Notes under the pieces: model-generated
Told to the model about the DNA's origin: nothing
Databases searched by the model: none
The model's input: the letters and a program-made list of their open reading frames with translations, nothing else
Shown: positions 1 through 6,472 of the stretch, in pieces
Layout: every line of letters begins with the position of its first letter
How positions within the stretch are numbered: the stretch's first letter is position 1
Translations under genes and position numbers: made by a program
From: an uncultured Blastocatellia bacterium
Lineage (GTDB): Bacteria > Acidobacteriota > Blastocatellia > Pyrinomonadales > Pyrinomonadaceae
Assembly (NCBI GenBank): GCA_946480785.1
Contig: CAMLLD010000133.1
Span: 1 to 8,029, forward strand
Length of the DNA: 8,029 nucleotides
Direction of reading: 5' to 3'

Positions 1-60
1 GCGCCTTCGGCGCTACTAACGCGCCTTCGGCGCTACCAACGCGCCTTCGGCGCTAAACAA
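1..60. repeat. Tandem array of three 20-bp hairpin-forming units
   Basis: Three head-to-tail 20-bp units begin at 1, 21 and 41. The first 15 bases (GCGCCTTCGGCGCTA) are identical in all three; the last five vary (CTAAC, CCAAC, AACAA). Each unit contains a perfect 5-bp stem GCGCC/GGCGC around a TTC loop, so an RNA copy would form three consecutive small GC hairpins. The array runs into the left edge of the window, so its true length is unknown. It ends 2 nt before the start codon of the first gene. I did not find the core elsewhere in the window. It could be a short intergenic repeat family, a 5' leader structure, or the tail of a longer array. Confidence 0.9.
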
Positions 61-61
61 A

Positions 62-421
62 ATGAAACTAATTTCGATCTCCCTGGTTTCCTGGTTGTTG
101 GGGTTGTTACTACTGATGTCGCTCTTCGACATCAACAGCGCGACGGTCACGACATTGATCGTGACCGCGCTGCTGTTCTCACTCGCTTATGCGCCGTCGC
201 TCTCGTGGTTGCGACGGCGCCTCGGCGGTTGCCGGCCGGCGCTCGTGTTTCCACTCGCCTCTGCCATTGTCCTCAACCTTCCCGTCTTCCTGATCGAGAT
301 TCTCGCTGTCGGCAGAACTTTGGCGCCGTCCGAAGCGTTAGCATGCAGCGGCGCATTTCTGCTGATGGGCACTGTCTTCGGACTCGGATTCGTTTGGAAT
401 TATCAAGACTCGGCGCTATAA
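62..421 (+). CDS. Small four-helix membrane protein of unknown function
   Basis: This is a 119-residue protein that I cannot assign to a named family. About four hydrophobic helices are visible (residues roughly 4-22, 27-47, 58-82 and 91-112). A basic loop with consecutive arginines (WLRRRLGG, about 49-56) lies between helices 2 and 3 and is probably cytoplasmic. There is no signal peptidase site or catalytic motif. The ATG at 62 has no Shine-Dalgarno sequence, and the hairpin array ends 2 nt upstream of it, so the start is the least certain part of the call. The stop lies 7 nt before the ABC ATPase start, which suggests co-transcription. It may be an accessory subunit of the exporter, but that rests on position only. 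Confidence 0.65.
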   Translation: MKLISISLVSWLLGLLLLMSLFDINSATVTTLIVTALLFSLAYAPSLSWLRRRLGGCRPALVFPLASAIVLNLPVFLIEILAVGRTLAPSEALACSGAFLLMGTVFGLGFVWNYQDSAL

Positions 422-428
422 AAACACT

Positions 429-1412
429 ATGGCACTCCCCGCGACGGTTCAGGAAGAACTGATCCGACCACAAACTATCGACGACCCACCGGTGATCGAT
501 CTTCACGGCCTGAGCGTCGCTTTCGGTCGTCGTCAAATACTCAAAAACCTGCGCGGCGATCTACGCGGCAAAGCGATCGGTCTGCTTGGTCCAAATGGCG
601 CCGGCAAGACGACGCTGATTCACACGCTGCTTGGTTTTCATCCCCCAAACGGCGGCACCGCGGAGATCTTCGGCTACGACATCATCGATGACGCCAAAAA
701 AATTCGCGCGCTGATCGGTTACATGCCCGAGCGCGATTCGTTTATCGCCAAGATGACGGCGGTCCACTTCGTGCGCTTAATGGCCGAGCTTTCGGGTCTG
801 CCTCCGGATGCCGCACTCGAGCGCGCGCACGAAGCGCTTTTCTACGTCGGCCTCGGTGAAGCGCGTTATCGCAAGCTCGAAACGTATTCGCTCGGCATGA
901 AACAACTCGCCAAGCTCGCGCAGGCGATCGTTCATGGTCCGAAGCTGATTTTTCTCGACGAACCGACGAACGGTCTCGATCCGCCGGCGCGGCTGCGCAT
1001 GATCAAATTGATTCGCGAGATTCGCGACAGCGGCCAGGCGAACATCGTCTTGTCGTCGCACCTGCTGGTTGACGTTGAAGAGTGCTGCGACGAGATCCTG
1101 ATTCTGCGCGACGGCCAGATCGCCGTTTACTGCAATCTCGAAGAAGAGCGGAAGTCGAATCGCAAGTTCCTGATGCTCGAGACGCGCGGCGATCAGAAGC
1201 ACTTCGTCGAAGCGCTGGCGAGACTCGGTTGCGAGTATGCCATCTCGAGCGACAGCCGTTTGAAGGTCGTGTTGCAGGACGGCATTGAAGTGCGCGACCT
1301 CTATCGGCTCGCGGCCGAGACAAACGTGCAACTGCGGCGGCTGAGCTACAAACGCGACTCGCTCGAAGACATCTTCCTCAAAGCAATGGAGAACGGCTAT
1401 GGCGGTTTATGA
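429..1412 (+). CDS. ABC-2 type exporter ATP-binding protein (ATPase 1)
   Basis: This 327-residue protein is the nucleotide-binding subunit of an ABC-2 type exporter, predicted to hydrolyse ATP on the cytoplasmic face of the inner membrane. Visible motifs in order are Walker A GPNGAGKT (54-61), the Q-loop region GYMPE (97-101, with Glu where Gln is canonical, as is common in this subfamily), signature YSLGMKQ (153-159, a variant of LSGGQ), Walker B LIFLDEP (173-179, catalytic Glu178), D-loop GLDP (182-185) and switch His211. After about residue 235 comes the C-terminal extension typical of ABC-2 ATPases, ending in SLEDIFL (311-317). About 20 extra residues precede the fold. No clear ribosome binding site is seen; a GTG at 492 is a weaker alternative start. 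The last 14 nt overlap the permease gene. The substrate is unknown. Confidence 0.95.
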   Translation: MALPATVQEELIRPQTIDDPPVIDLHGLSVAFGRRQILKNLRGDLRGKAIGLLGPNGAGKTTLIHTLLGFHPPNGGTAEIFGYDIIDDAKKIRALIGYMPERDSFIAKMTAVHFVRLMAELSGLPPDAALERAHEALFYVGLGEARYRKLETYSLGMKQLAKLAQAIVHGPKLIFLDEPTNGLDPPARLRMIKLIREIRDSGQANIVLSSHLLVDVEECCDEILILRDGQIAVYCNLEEERKSNRKFLMLETRGDQKHFVEALARLGCEYAISSDSRLKVVLQDGIEVRDLYRLAAETNVQLRRLSYKRDSLEDIFLKAMENGYGGL

Positions 1413-2310
1413 ACAGACTTATAAACCCTTCGCCGGAACACTGACTCCCGAGTGGAGCCGGTTCCTGATCATTCCGCGACACGCGTTTCGCGCGGTCTTC
1501 AAGTCGAAACTGTTCACCGCGTTTTTCGTGGTCTGCTTTCTGCCGTTGCTGGTCGAAGCGATCCTGATTTATCTCCACCACAACGTCAACGCGATCGCCA
1601 TCATGCAGCTCAACGTCAAAGAACTGGTGCCGATCGACGCGTTCTTCTTTCAAACCTTCGTCAACATTCAGGGCGGCTTTGCTTTCTTCGTCGCGTTGCT
1701 GGTTGGACCACCGCTCGTCGCGCGCGACCTGCGCAACAACGCGCTGCCGCTTTATCTCTGCCGGCCGTTCTCGCGCACCGAGTACGTGATTGGCAAGATG
1801 TCGGTGCTTCTGATTCTGTTGTCGTCGATGACGTGGGTGCCGCAGTTGTTGCTGTTTCTATTTCAGTCTTACCTCGAAGGCTTCGCTTGGTTTCGCGCAA
1901 ATGTCTGGTTGGCGAGCGCGATCATTATCGGCGGTCTTGTGTGGGCACTGCTTCTGGCGCTGATCACGCAAACGATCTCGGCGCTCGTGAAGTGGCGCGT
2001 CGTCGCGAGTGGCGCTTTGCTCGCGATCTTCTTCATCCCGTCAGTCTTCGCCGAGTTCATCAACGTCGTGTTTTTGACGCACTGGGGACATATCATCAGT
2101 TTGGCGGCGTTGATGAAAAATGTTTCCGCCGGTTTATTCGGTACCTTCGATCGCGTTGCCGAGACCATAGCGATCGACGAGAACGGGATAAACCAGATCG
2201 CCGTGCTGGAGCCGCCGTTGTGGTGTGCATGGGCGGCGCTGTTTTTGATTTGCGCGGTTTGCCTGGCCTTGCTGTCGTGGCGCGTGAAAGCTTACGAGGT
2301 CGTAAGGTAG
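1399..2310 (+). CDS. ABC-2 type transporter permease (permease 1)
   Basis: This 303-residue integral membrane protein is the likely transmembrane partner of the ATPase immediately upstream. About six hydrophobic helices are visible (near 38-58, 91-107, 133-156, 170-191, 200-224 and 273-293). The stretch between helices 2 and 3, about residues 107-133, contains [14 protein letters not shown] then [12 protein letters not shown]. This is the pattern of ABC-2 permeases, where the cytoplasmic loop reads roughly RD-xxxx-LPL-RP-SR-Y-GK. The ATG at 1399 lies inside the ATPase gene (14-nt overlap) and is preceded by GGAG at 1388-1391 with a 7-nt spacer, indicating translational coupling. The long non-helical stretch between helices 5 and 6 (about 225-270) is probably exposed. 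The exported substrate cannot be inferred. Confidence 0.92.
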   Translation: MAVYEQTYKPFAGTLTPEWSRFLIIPRHAFRAVFKSKLFTAFFVVCFLPLLVEAILIYLHHNVNAIAIMQLNVKELVPIDAFFFQTFVNIQGGFAFFVALLVGPPLVARDLRNNALPLYLCRPFSRTEYVIGKMSVLLILLSSMTWVPQLLLFLFQSYLEGFAWFRANVWLASAIIIGGLVWALLLALITQTISALVKWRVVASGALLAIFFIPSVFAEFINVVFLTHWGHIISLAALMKNVSAGLFGTFDRVAETIAIDENGINQIAVLEPPLWCAWAALFLICAVCLALLSWRVKAYEVVR

Positions 2311-2315
2311 AAGCG

Positions 2316-3269
2316 ATGACGATTCCTGCCGATCAACTCATCATCTTCGACAACGTCTCCAAGTTCTACGGCGAGATACTCGGCGTGAACCGCGTGAACT
2401 TGCAGATCGCGCCCGGCATCACCAGTCTCGTTGGACCAAACGGAGCAGGGAAGTCGACGTTGATGAATTTGATGACGGGCCTGCTGCGGCCGACGCGCGG
2501 CGCGATCACGTTGCTCGGCATTCCTACCGATCAACCAGAGCGGCTGTTTCGCAAAGTCGGTTACTGCACGCAGTTTGATTCTTTTCCGCGCGGACTTACG
2601 GGACGTGAGTTTATCAACGCGTTTCTCCTGGTCCACGGATACACTCGCAAACGCGCGAATGAGTTGAGTGAGATCGCGCTTGAACGCGTGAATCTCATCG
2701 ACGCCGCGGATCGCAAGGTCGCGGGTTACAGCAAGGGTATGCGGCAACGCATTCGTCTGGCGCAGTCGATCGCGCACGAGCCCGCGGTACTGATTCTCGA
2801 CGAACCGCTTAATGGTCTCGATCCGATGGTGCGCTCCGAAACGATCGCGCTCTTCCGCAAGCTCGCCGCCGAAGGATTGCACCTGATCATCTCGTCGCAC
2901 ATTCTGCATGAAGTCGACATGATGTCTGACCGAGTGGTGTTGCTGAACAACGGTTACATCGTGGCCGAGGGCGACATTCACGGCGTGCGCGACGAGATGG
3001 AAGAACACCCGATGCAGATCCTGATTCGTTGCGACGAACCGGCGAAGCTCGCGGCGTATGTCTTCGCGCAGGACAACGTGGTCGAGGCGAGATTACATAA
3101 CGATAAAGGCGGTTTGTTTGTGAAGACGCGCGACGCGGATGGGTTCTATCTGATGTTGAATCGAGCGGTGGCGGACGGCGAAGTCAGTGTCGAGTCGATC
3201 GCGCCGGTCGACGACGATCTCAGCGCGGTTTATGGGTATTTGATTGGCACGAGTGGTGGCAGTGCGTAG
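2316..3269 (+). CDS. ABC-2 type exporter ATP-binding protein (ATPase 2)
   Basis: This is a second, divergent ABC ATPase of 317 residues. Motifs in order are Walker A GPNGAGKS (40-47), Q-loop GYCTQFDSF with Gln86, signature YSKGMRQ (138-144), Walker B AVLILDEP (157-164, catalytic Glu163), D-loop GLDP (167-170) and switch His195. The open frame extends upstream to 1452, but that part is only a shadow of permease 1. The real start is ATG 2316, 5 nt after the permease stop, with AAGG at 2304-2307 as a modest ribosome binding site. The C-terminal domain (about 230-317) differs from that of ATPase 1 and ends in a [10 protein letters not shown] element. It presumably pairs with permease 2 downstream, or the two ATPases may form a heterodimer in one transporter. 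Confidence 0.94.
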   Translation: MTIPADQLIIFDNVSKFYGEILGVNRVNLQIAPGITSLVGPNGAGKSTLMNLMTGLLRPTRGAITLLGIPTDQPERLFRKVGYCTQFDSFPRGLTGREFINAFLLVHGYTRKRANELSEIALERVNLIDAADRKVAGYSKGMRQRIRLAQSIAHEPAVLILDEPLNGLDPMVRSETIALFRKLAAEGLHLIISSHILHEVDMMSDRVVLLNNGYIVAEGDIHGVRDEMEEHPMQILIRCDEPAKLAAYVFAQDNVVEARLHNDKGGLFVKTRDADGFYLMLNRAVADGEVSVESIAPVDDDLSAVYGYLIGTSGGSA

Positions 3270-3281
3270 GAGCTTAGTTGC

Positions 3282-4148
3282 ATGAGTTCTGCGGTTGAAA
3301 CGATAAATAACAATACGGGCCAGGCTGAATCGTCGTGGTCGCTTTGGCTGCGGCAGATCGCGGCGATCTTTCGTTTCGAACTGGAGAAGAACTTCCTCGG
3401 CCGGCGCTCGATTCTGATCTATCTGCTCGCGTTGCTACCGTTGCTTCCGCTGCTCCTGCTCGCGCTTGTGCAGCCGCCGGGCAACGAGTGGAAAGACTTC
3501 AATCGCTACGGCGAGATCTACGCCGTCTTTTACAACGGCCTGATCCTGCGCACGATCGTGTTCTTCGGCTGCGCGTGGATCTTCATGAACCTGTTTCGCG
3601 GCGACATCGTCGATCGCAGTCTGCATTACTACTTTCTCAGCGCGGTGCGCCGCGAGGTGCTCGTCGTCGGCAAGTACATCTCCGGTCTCGTCACTTCGAT
3701 CATTTTGTTCACGGGCACGACCGTGATCTCGATGCTGCTGCTTTACGTGCCGCGTTTTTACGGGCAGAGCCTCCGCTACTTCACCGAAGGCAAAGGGCTG
3801 ACGCAGATTCTGACTTACGCCGGCATCACGATCCTCGCGTGTGTTGGTTACGGCGCGTTCTTTCTGGTGGTTGGTCTGTTCATCCGCAATCCGATCATTC
3901 CGGCGCTGCTGCTCTACGGTTGGGAGTGGCTCAATTTTCTGCTGCCGCCGTTACTAAAAAAAATCAGCGTCATTCACTATCTCAACTCCCTTACGCCCGT
4001 GCCGATTTCCGAAGGACCGTTCGCGGTCGTGGCTGAGCCAACGCCTGCGTGGATCGCGATTCCGAGCATGCTCGGTGTGACGGTGCTCGTGCTGATCCTG
4101 GCGGGTTATCGCATCCGGCACATGGAAATCCGCTACGGCAGCGACTAA
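3282..4148 (+). CDS. ABC-2 type transporter permease (permease 2)
   Basis: This 288-residue membrane protein is the probable partner of ATPase 2. It has a polar N-terminus of about 25 residues, then about six hydrophobic helices (near 44-62, 88-105, 133-155, 174-199, 203-224 and 257-276). The cytoplasmic loop between helices 2 and 3 ([15 protein letters not shown] then [13 protein letters not shown], about 105-135) is the counterpart of the ABC-2 loop in permease 1, although the two proteins are clearly diverged. The start ATG 3282 is preceded by AGGAG at 3268-3272, which overlaps the stop codon of ATPase 2, with a 9-nt spacer. An unbroken run of eight A (3956-3963) encodes Lys-Lys at 226-227. 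This is the last gene of the exporter operon. Confidence 0.9.
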   Translation: MSSAVETINNNTGQAESSWSLWLRQIAAIFRFELEKNFLGRRSILIYLLALLPLLPLLLLALVQPPGNEWKDFNRYGEIYAVFYNGLILRTIVFFGCAWIFMNLFRGDIVDRSLHYYFLSAVRREVLVVGKYISGLVTSIILFTGTTVISMLLLYVPRFYGQSLRYFTEGKGLTQILTYAGITILACVGYGAFFLVVGLFIRNPIIPALLLYGWEWLNFLLPPLLKKISVIHYLNSLTPVPISEGPFAVVAEPTPAWIAIPSMLGVTVLVLILAGYRIRHMEIRYGSD

Positions 4149-4172
4149 GCCTCGCGCAAAATTATCTCGCCT

Positions 4173-4186
4173 ACTAAAGTTTTAGT
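4173..4186. promoter_or_regulatory. Probable BlaI-family operator 1
   Basis: A perfect inverted repeat, ACTAAA-GT-TTTAGT, with two 6-bp arms and a 2-bp centre. Its last base is the first T of the TTGACA -35 box, so a bound dimer would cover the -35 element. BlaI/MecI repressors bind short palindromes of this size as dimers just upstream of their own gene. Assignment to this BlaI is inferred from position and from the second copy downstream. Confidence 0.78.
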
Positions 4187-4215
4187 TGACAAGTTCGTCG
4201 TAGGTGCGGTATACC
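4186..4215 (+). promoter_or_regulatory. Predicted sigma70-type promoter of the blaI-M56-hydrolase operon
   Basis: A -35 box TTGACA (4186-4191) matches the consensus exactly. It is followed after 18 nt by TATACC (4210-4215), a partial -10 match with the TATA core intact. The predicted transcription start falls around 4221-4224, leaving a 5' leader of only about 20 nt. Both flanks are covered by the inverted repeats, which is a layout suited to repression. Confidence 0.72.
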
Positions 4216-4217
4216 CT

Positions 4218-4231
4218 ACTAAAGTCTTAGG
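4218..4231. promoter_or_regulatory. Probable BlaI-family operator 2 (imperfect)
   Basis: ACTAAAGTCTTAGG is a degenerate copy of operator 1: the arms CTAA (4219-4222) and TTAG (4227-4230) are symmetric, while the central four bases are not. The first eight bases, ACTAAAGT, are identical to operator 1. The two centres are 45 bp apart. The site lies over the predicted transcription start and its right end merges with the Shine-Dalgarno sequence. Confidence 0.7.
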
Positions 4232-4234
4232 AGG
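4229..4234 (+). promoter_or_regulatory. Strong ribosome binding site of the blaI-type gene
   Basis: AGGAGG lies 9 nt upstream of ATG 4244, an optimal arrangement that fixes the start. Its first three bases are also the end of operator 2. Confidence 0.85.
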
Positions 4235-4243
4235 GGTTGATAG

Positions 4244-4630
4244 ATGCCGCGCCGCAAGAGCGAACAGATGACGCCGCTGGAGCTGGAGATCATGCAGGTG
4301 CTCTGGGAAACCGGGGCGGCGAACGTGCAAACCGTGCAGCGCCAACTCAAACGCGAGCTCGCTTACACGACAGTCCAAACGATGCTCACCGTCTTGCACC
4401 GCAAGGGCCGTGTGAAGCGGACGCTGAAAGACAAAGCTTACGTTTACACGCCGGCCGTGAGTAGTAAGAAGTTTACGGCCCACGCCGTACGCGATCTTAT
4501 CGATCGCGTGTTTGGCGGCTCTGCTGAAGGACTGGTGCTGAACCTTTTGCAGGAAAAGCATCTGACGCCCGAGAAGCTCGCGGAGCTCCACGCGCTCGTT
4601 GAGAAAGGAGACGGCGATGGCAAGCGTTAG
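4244..4630 (+). CDS. BlaI/MecI/CopY-family transcriptional repressor
   Basis: This 128-residue protein has the usual length and layout of BlaI/MecI repressors. The N-terminal winged helix (about 8-70) contains LTPLELEIMQVLW-type sequence (TPLELEIMQVLW, 10-21), the recognition-helix segment AYTTVQTMLTVLHRKG (40-55) and the wing KDKAYVYTP (62-70). A C-terminal dimerisation helix region includes DRVFGGSAEGLVLN (87-100). By alignment from memory, Asn100-Leu101 in LVLN-LL occupies the position where staphylococcal BlaI/MecI is cut (Asn101-Phe102), with Leu in place of Phe. It probably binds the two palindromes just upstream and represses its own operon. The strong ribosome binding site fixes the start, and the gene overlaps the downstream M56 gene by 14 nt. 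I give no symbol because nothing here shows a beta-lactam link. Confidence 0.93.
   Translation: MPRRKSEQMTPLELEIMQVLWETGAANVQTVQRQLKRELAYTTVQTMLTVLHRKGRVKRTLKDKAYVYTPAVSSKKFTAHAVRDLIDRVFGGSAEGLVLNLLQEKHLTPEKLAELHALVEKGDGDGKR
4605..4610 (+). promoter_or_regulatory. Ribosome binding site that decides the M56 start
   Basis: AAGGAG sits inside the end of the blaI-type gene, 6 nt before ATG 4617. It favours ATG 4617 over the in-frame TTG at 4599, which would place the site within the coding sequence. Confidence 0.8.
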
Positions 4631-6461
4631 CGAGTTCGTCTTGAACTACGTGGTCAACGTGTCGTGGCAGATCGCGGCGATCGTCATCGTTGCCGCTGCT
4701 GTGGCTTGGCTGCTGCGCAATGGGCCAGCGCGGTATCGTCACGCGCTTTGGTTCGCAACGCTGGCCTTATCGATCATCGTCCCCTTATTTGCTGCGCCTC
4801 GCACCATTCCTGCAGAAAAATCCGTGTTTACTACTTCTCCCGTTAGCACAGCCGTTAGCCCGGAAGCGGATCAGCCGGTGACGTATTTGACGAGGAGGAG
4901 GGTACAAGTTGTTAGTACCACGTCAACGATTACGCTTTGGTTAACGTTGGCTTACGTGCTGCTGGTTGCGTGGCGCGTTATAAGGCTCGGTCGTTTTTGG
5001 ATGACAAAGGAGCGCTTGCGACGATCCGCGATCAAACACGGATTGGCGTCCAGTGTTGCGCAAGTCGCCCAACGCTGTACTTCGATCCTCAAAACCCGCG
5101 ATGTCGTCGTGGCGCGATCGGACCATGCGCGCGTGCCGTACACGATTGGTGCGCGCCGGCCGCTCATTGTGTTGCCGGAAGCGTTCTGCGTGGAGGACGA
5201 AGATCGACTGCTCGCGGTGATTGGCCACGAGATGGCCCATGTCGCTCGACGCGACTACCTGACCAACCTAATCGCTGAGCTAGTGGCGCTGCCGCTCGCA
5301 TTTCACCCGCTCGCATTCTTTATCAAACGACAAATCGATCGCGAGCGGGAACTCGCCTGCGATGAACTCGTCAGCAAACACCTGTTACCGGCAAAGCTCT
5401 ACGCGCGTTCGCTCGTTTGGGCCGCAGACGTGTCGAGCCAGGCACGTTCGCAAGCGTTCGTATTGAGCATGTTCGAGACCCGCACTCTGGAGGAGAGAAT
5501 CATGCGCTTGACCCGCAATAGAAAAGTTTGGCGCGCTCGAACAGCGCGAGTATCTGCTTTGCTGTCGCTCGCTGCGCTTTGCGTCACGACAACTGCGCTG
5601 TCGTTGTTTTCATTCGAATTGAAAACTCAAGCTCGCGCAGCATTAATCGAAGCCCTGCCGCGGATCGAGAACGCAACTGCGACAACTGCGTCTGCGACAA
5701 CTGCGACAACTGCCGCCAGCGAAACGATCGCCGTGCGACAATCACCCACCGAACGACCGCTCAACGAACCAACCGCACAAGCACGTGCCGAAGCAGCTTG
5801 CGATGCGGGCCGCCGCGGCGACGTCGATAAAATCCCGATGCTCGTCGCGATGCTCGGCGACGACACCAAGACGGAACTCCTGATCTGTTGGAACAACGGC
5901 CGTTGGAGTCCCGCGCTCGAAACTTTCAAACATCCTTCACCCGGCGAACAGGCCGCGATCGCACTCGCTTCGATGGGTCCACCTGCTTTTCAACCGTTAA
6001 CCAATCAGCTCGACAGCTCCAACGCGACCGTGCGTCGCAACGCCGCGTGGGCCATCGGCGAACTAACCCGAATGCCGCCGGGCGAAAGAGACGCCGCGGT
6101 TCCGCAGCTCATCACACTGCTCAATGACAATGACGAGTGGGTGCGAATGGCCGCCGCGCGTGCGCTTGGTGAACTGCGCAATCACACCGCGGTCCCGAAG
6201 CTCATCGCCACTCTCTCCGATTCCGAGTGGCGCGTGCGTGAGCTCGCTGTTTGGGCGCTCAGCGAACTGAAAGACGATCGCGCGGTCGCGGCGCTTTGCA
6301 CCGTGCTGCTCTCGGACGCGCGCGTCGAGGTGCGGCGCGGCGCAGCCGAAGCACTCGGCGAGATCCGCAGCGCCGCCGCATTACCTTCCTTGAAACAGGC
6401 CCTCAACGATCGCGAGGTTAGTGCGCGAGCGCAGTGGGCCATCGACGAAATCGAAGGATAA
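4617..6461 (+). CDS. BlaR1-like M56 membrane metalloprotease fused to HEAT repeats
   Basis: This 614-residue protein is a predicted sensor-protease. Hydrophobic helices lie at about 16-33, 43-60, 103-120 and 312-333. Between the third and fourth is the M56 zinc protease domain, with HEMAH (204-208, zinc ligands His204 and His208, catalytic Glu205) and RERELACDE (242-250), in which Glu245 is the likely third ligand. In BlaR1 topology this domain is cytoplasmic and what follows the last helix is outside. Here that part is an Ala/Thr/Pro-rich linker (about 340-400) and about five HEAT repeats (443-473, 474-510, 511-541, 542-573, 574-604, plus a partial one to 614), each ending with a VR-like turn and starting with AAxALGEL-like helices. 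No penicillin-binding domain with SxxK/KTG motifs is present. Coupled to the repressor gene by a 14-nt overlap, it presumably controls repressor stability. The ligand is unknown. Confidence 0.92.
   Translation: MASVSEFVLNYVVNVSWQIAAIVIVAAAVAWLLRNGPARYRHALWFATLALSIIVPLFAAPRTIPAEKSVFTTSPVSTAVSPEADQPVTYLTRRRVQVVSTTSTITLWLTLAYVLLVAWRVIRLGRFWMTKERLRRSAIKHGLASSVAQVAQRCTSILKTRDVVVARSDHARVPYTIGARRPLIVLPEAFCVEDEDRLLAVIGHEMAHVARRDYLTNLIAELVALPLAFHPLAFFIKRQIDRERELACDELVSKHLLPAKLYARSLVWAADVSSQARSQAFVLSMFETRTLEERIMRLTRNRKVWRARTARVSALLSLAALCVTTTALSLFSFELKTQARAALIEALPRIENATATTASATTATTAASETIAVRQSPTERPLNEPTAQARAEAACDAGRRGDVDKIPMLVAMLGDDTKTELLICWNNGRWSPALETFKHPSPGEQAAIALASMGPPAFQPLTNQLDSSNATVRRNAAWAIGELTRMPPGERDAAVPQLITLLNDNDEWVRMAAARALGELRNHTAVPKLIATLSDSEWRVRELAVWALSELKDDRAVAALCTVLLSDARVEVRRGAAEALGEIRSAAALPSLKQALNDREVSARAQWAIDEIEG
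5673..5711. repeat. Short direct repeats (GCGACAACT) coding the Ala/Thr linker
   Basis: Three exact copies of the 9-mer GCGACAACT start at 5679, 5694 and 5703; the last two abut. A related GCAACT precedes them. They encode the ATATTASATTATTAA part of the linker between the last membrane helix and the HEAT repeats of the M56 protein. The unit is a multiple of three, so gain or loss of copies would keep the frame. Confidence 0.8.
5943..6458 (+). other. HEAT-repeat domain of the M56 protein
   Basis: This is residues 443-614. Five consecutive units of about 31 residues (the second has a 6-residue insertion around MPPGER) follow the PBS-lyase HEAT-like pattern: R-xx-AA-x-ALGEL, then A-(V/L)-P-x-LI-xx-L-xD, then VR. 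The last unit is cut short at the C-terminus. The domain probably forms a protein-interaction solenoid. If BlaR1 topology holds it lies outside the cytoplasmic membrane. Confidence 0.85.
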
Positions 6462-6472
6462 CGAGGCACATC

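Larger units (their letters stand above)
4149..4243. other. Regulatory intergenic region between the exporter and blaI-type operons
   Basis: This 95-nt gap contains a promoter, two inverted repeats and a ribosome binding site, each listed separately. The first 20 or so bases after the permease stop show no convincing hairpin with a U-tract, so there is no visible intrinsic terminator for the upstream operon. Some read-through into the blaI-type gene is possible. Confidence 0.8.

Noticed and set aside
1..60. CRISPR array.
   Set aside because: The units are contiguous 20-mers with no unique spacers of 25-40 nt, and no cas genes are present.
777..1331. Long minus-strand open frame opposite ATPase 1 (and similar ones at 2292-3008, 6986-7306 and 7448-8005).
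   Set aside because: These are antisense shadows of strongly supported genes, with no recognisable motifs and compositions expected from GC-rich codon bias.
1452..2315. Upstream extension of the ATPase 2 reading frame, open from 1452.
   Set aside because: Its translation is Arg-rich and featureless and it overlaps all of permease 1 in another frame. The ABC fold begins only after ATG 2316.
4149..4172. Intrinsic terminator for the exporter operon.
   Set aside because: No stable GC stem followed by a T-run can be drawn in this stretch.
4599..4616. TTG at 4599 as the M56 start, adding six residues.
   Set aside because: The AAGGAG at 4605-4610 is perfectly placed for ATG 4617 and would lie inside the coding region if TTG were used.
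4244..6461. A classical beta-lactam resistance module (blaI-blaR1).
   Set aside because: The M56 protein has no penicillin-binding domain motifs and the adjacent hydrolase is an alpha/beta-fold enzyme, not a beta-lactamase, so a beta-lactam role is unsupported.
6434..6472. GTG at 6434 as the hydrolase start, adding 13 residues.
   Set aside because: It lies inside the M56 gene, adds an Arg-rich stretch before an otherwise normal signal peptide, and ATG 6473 has its own GAGG upstream.
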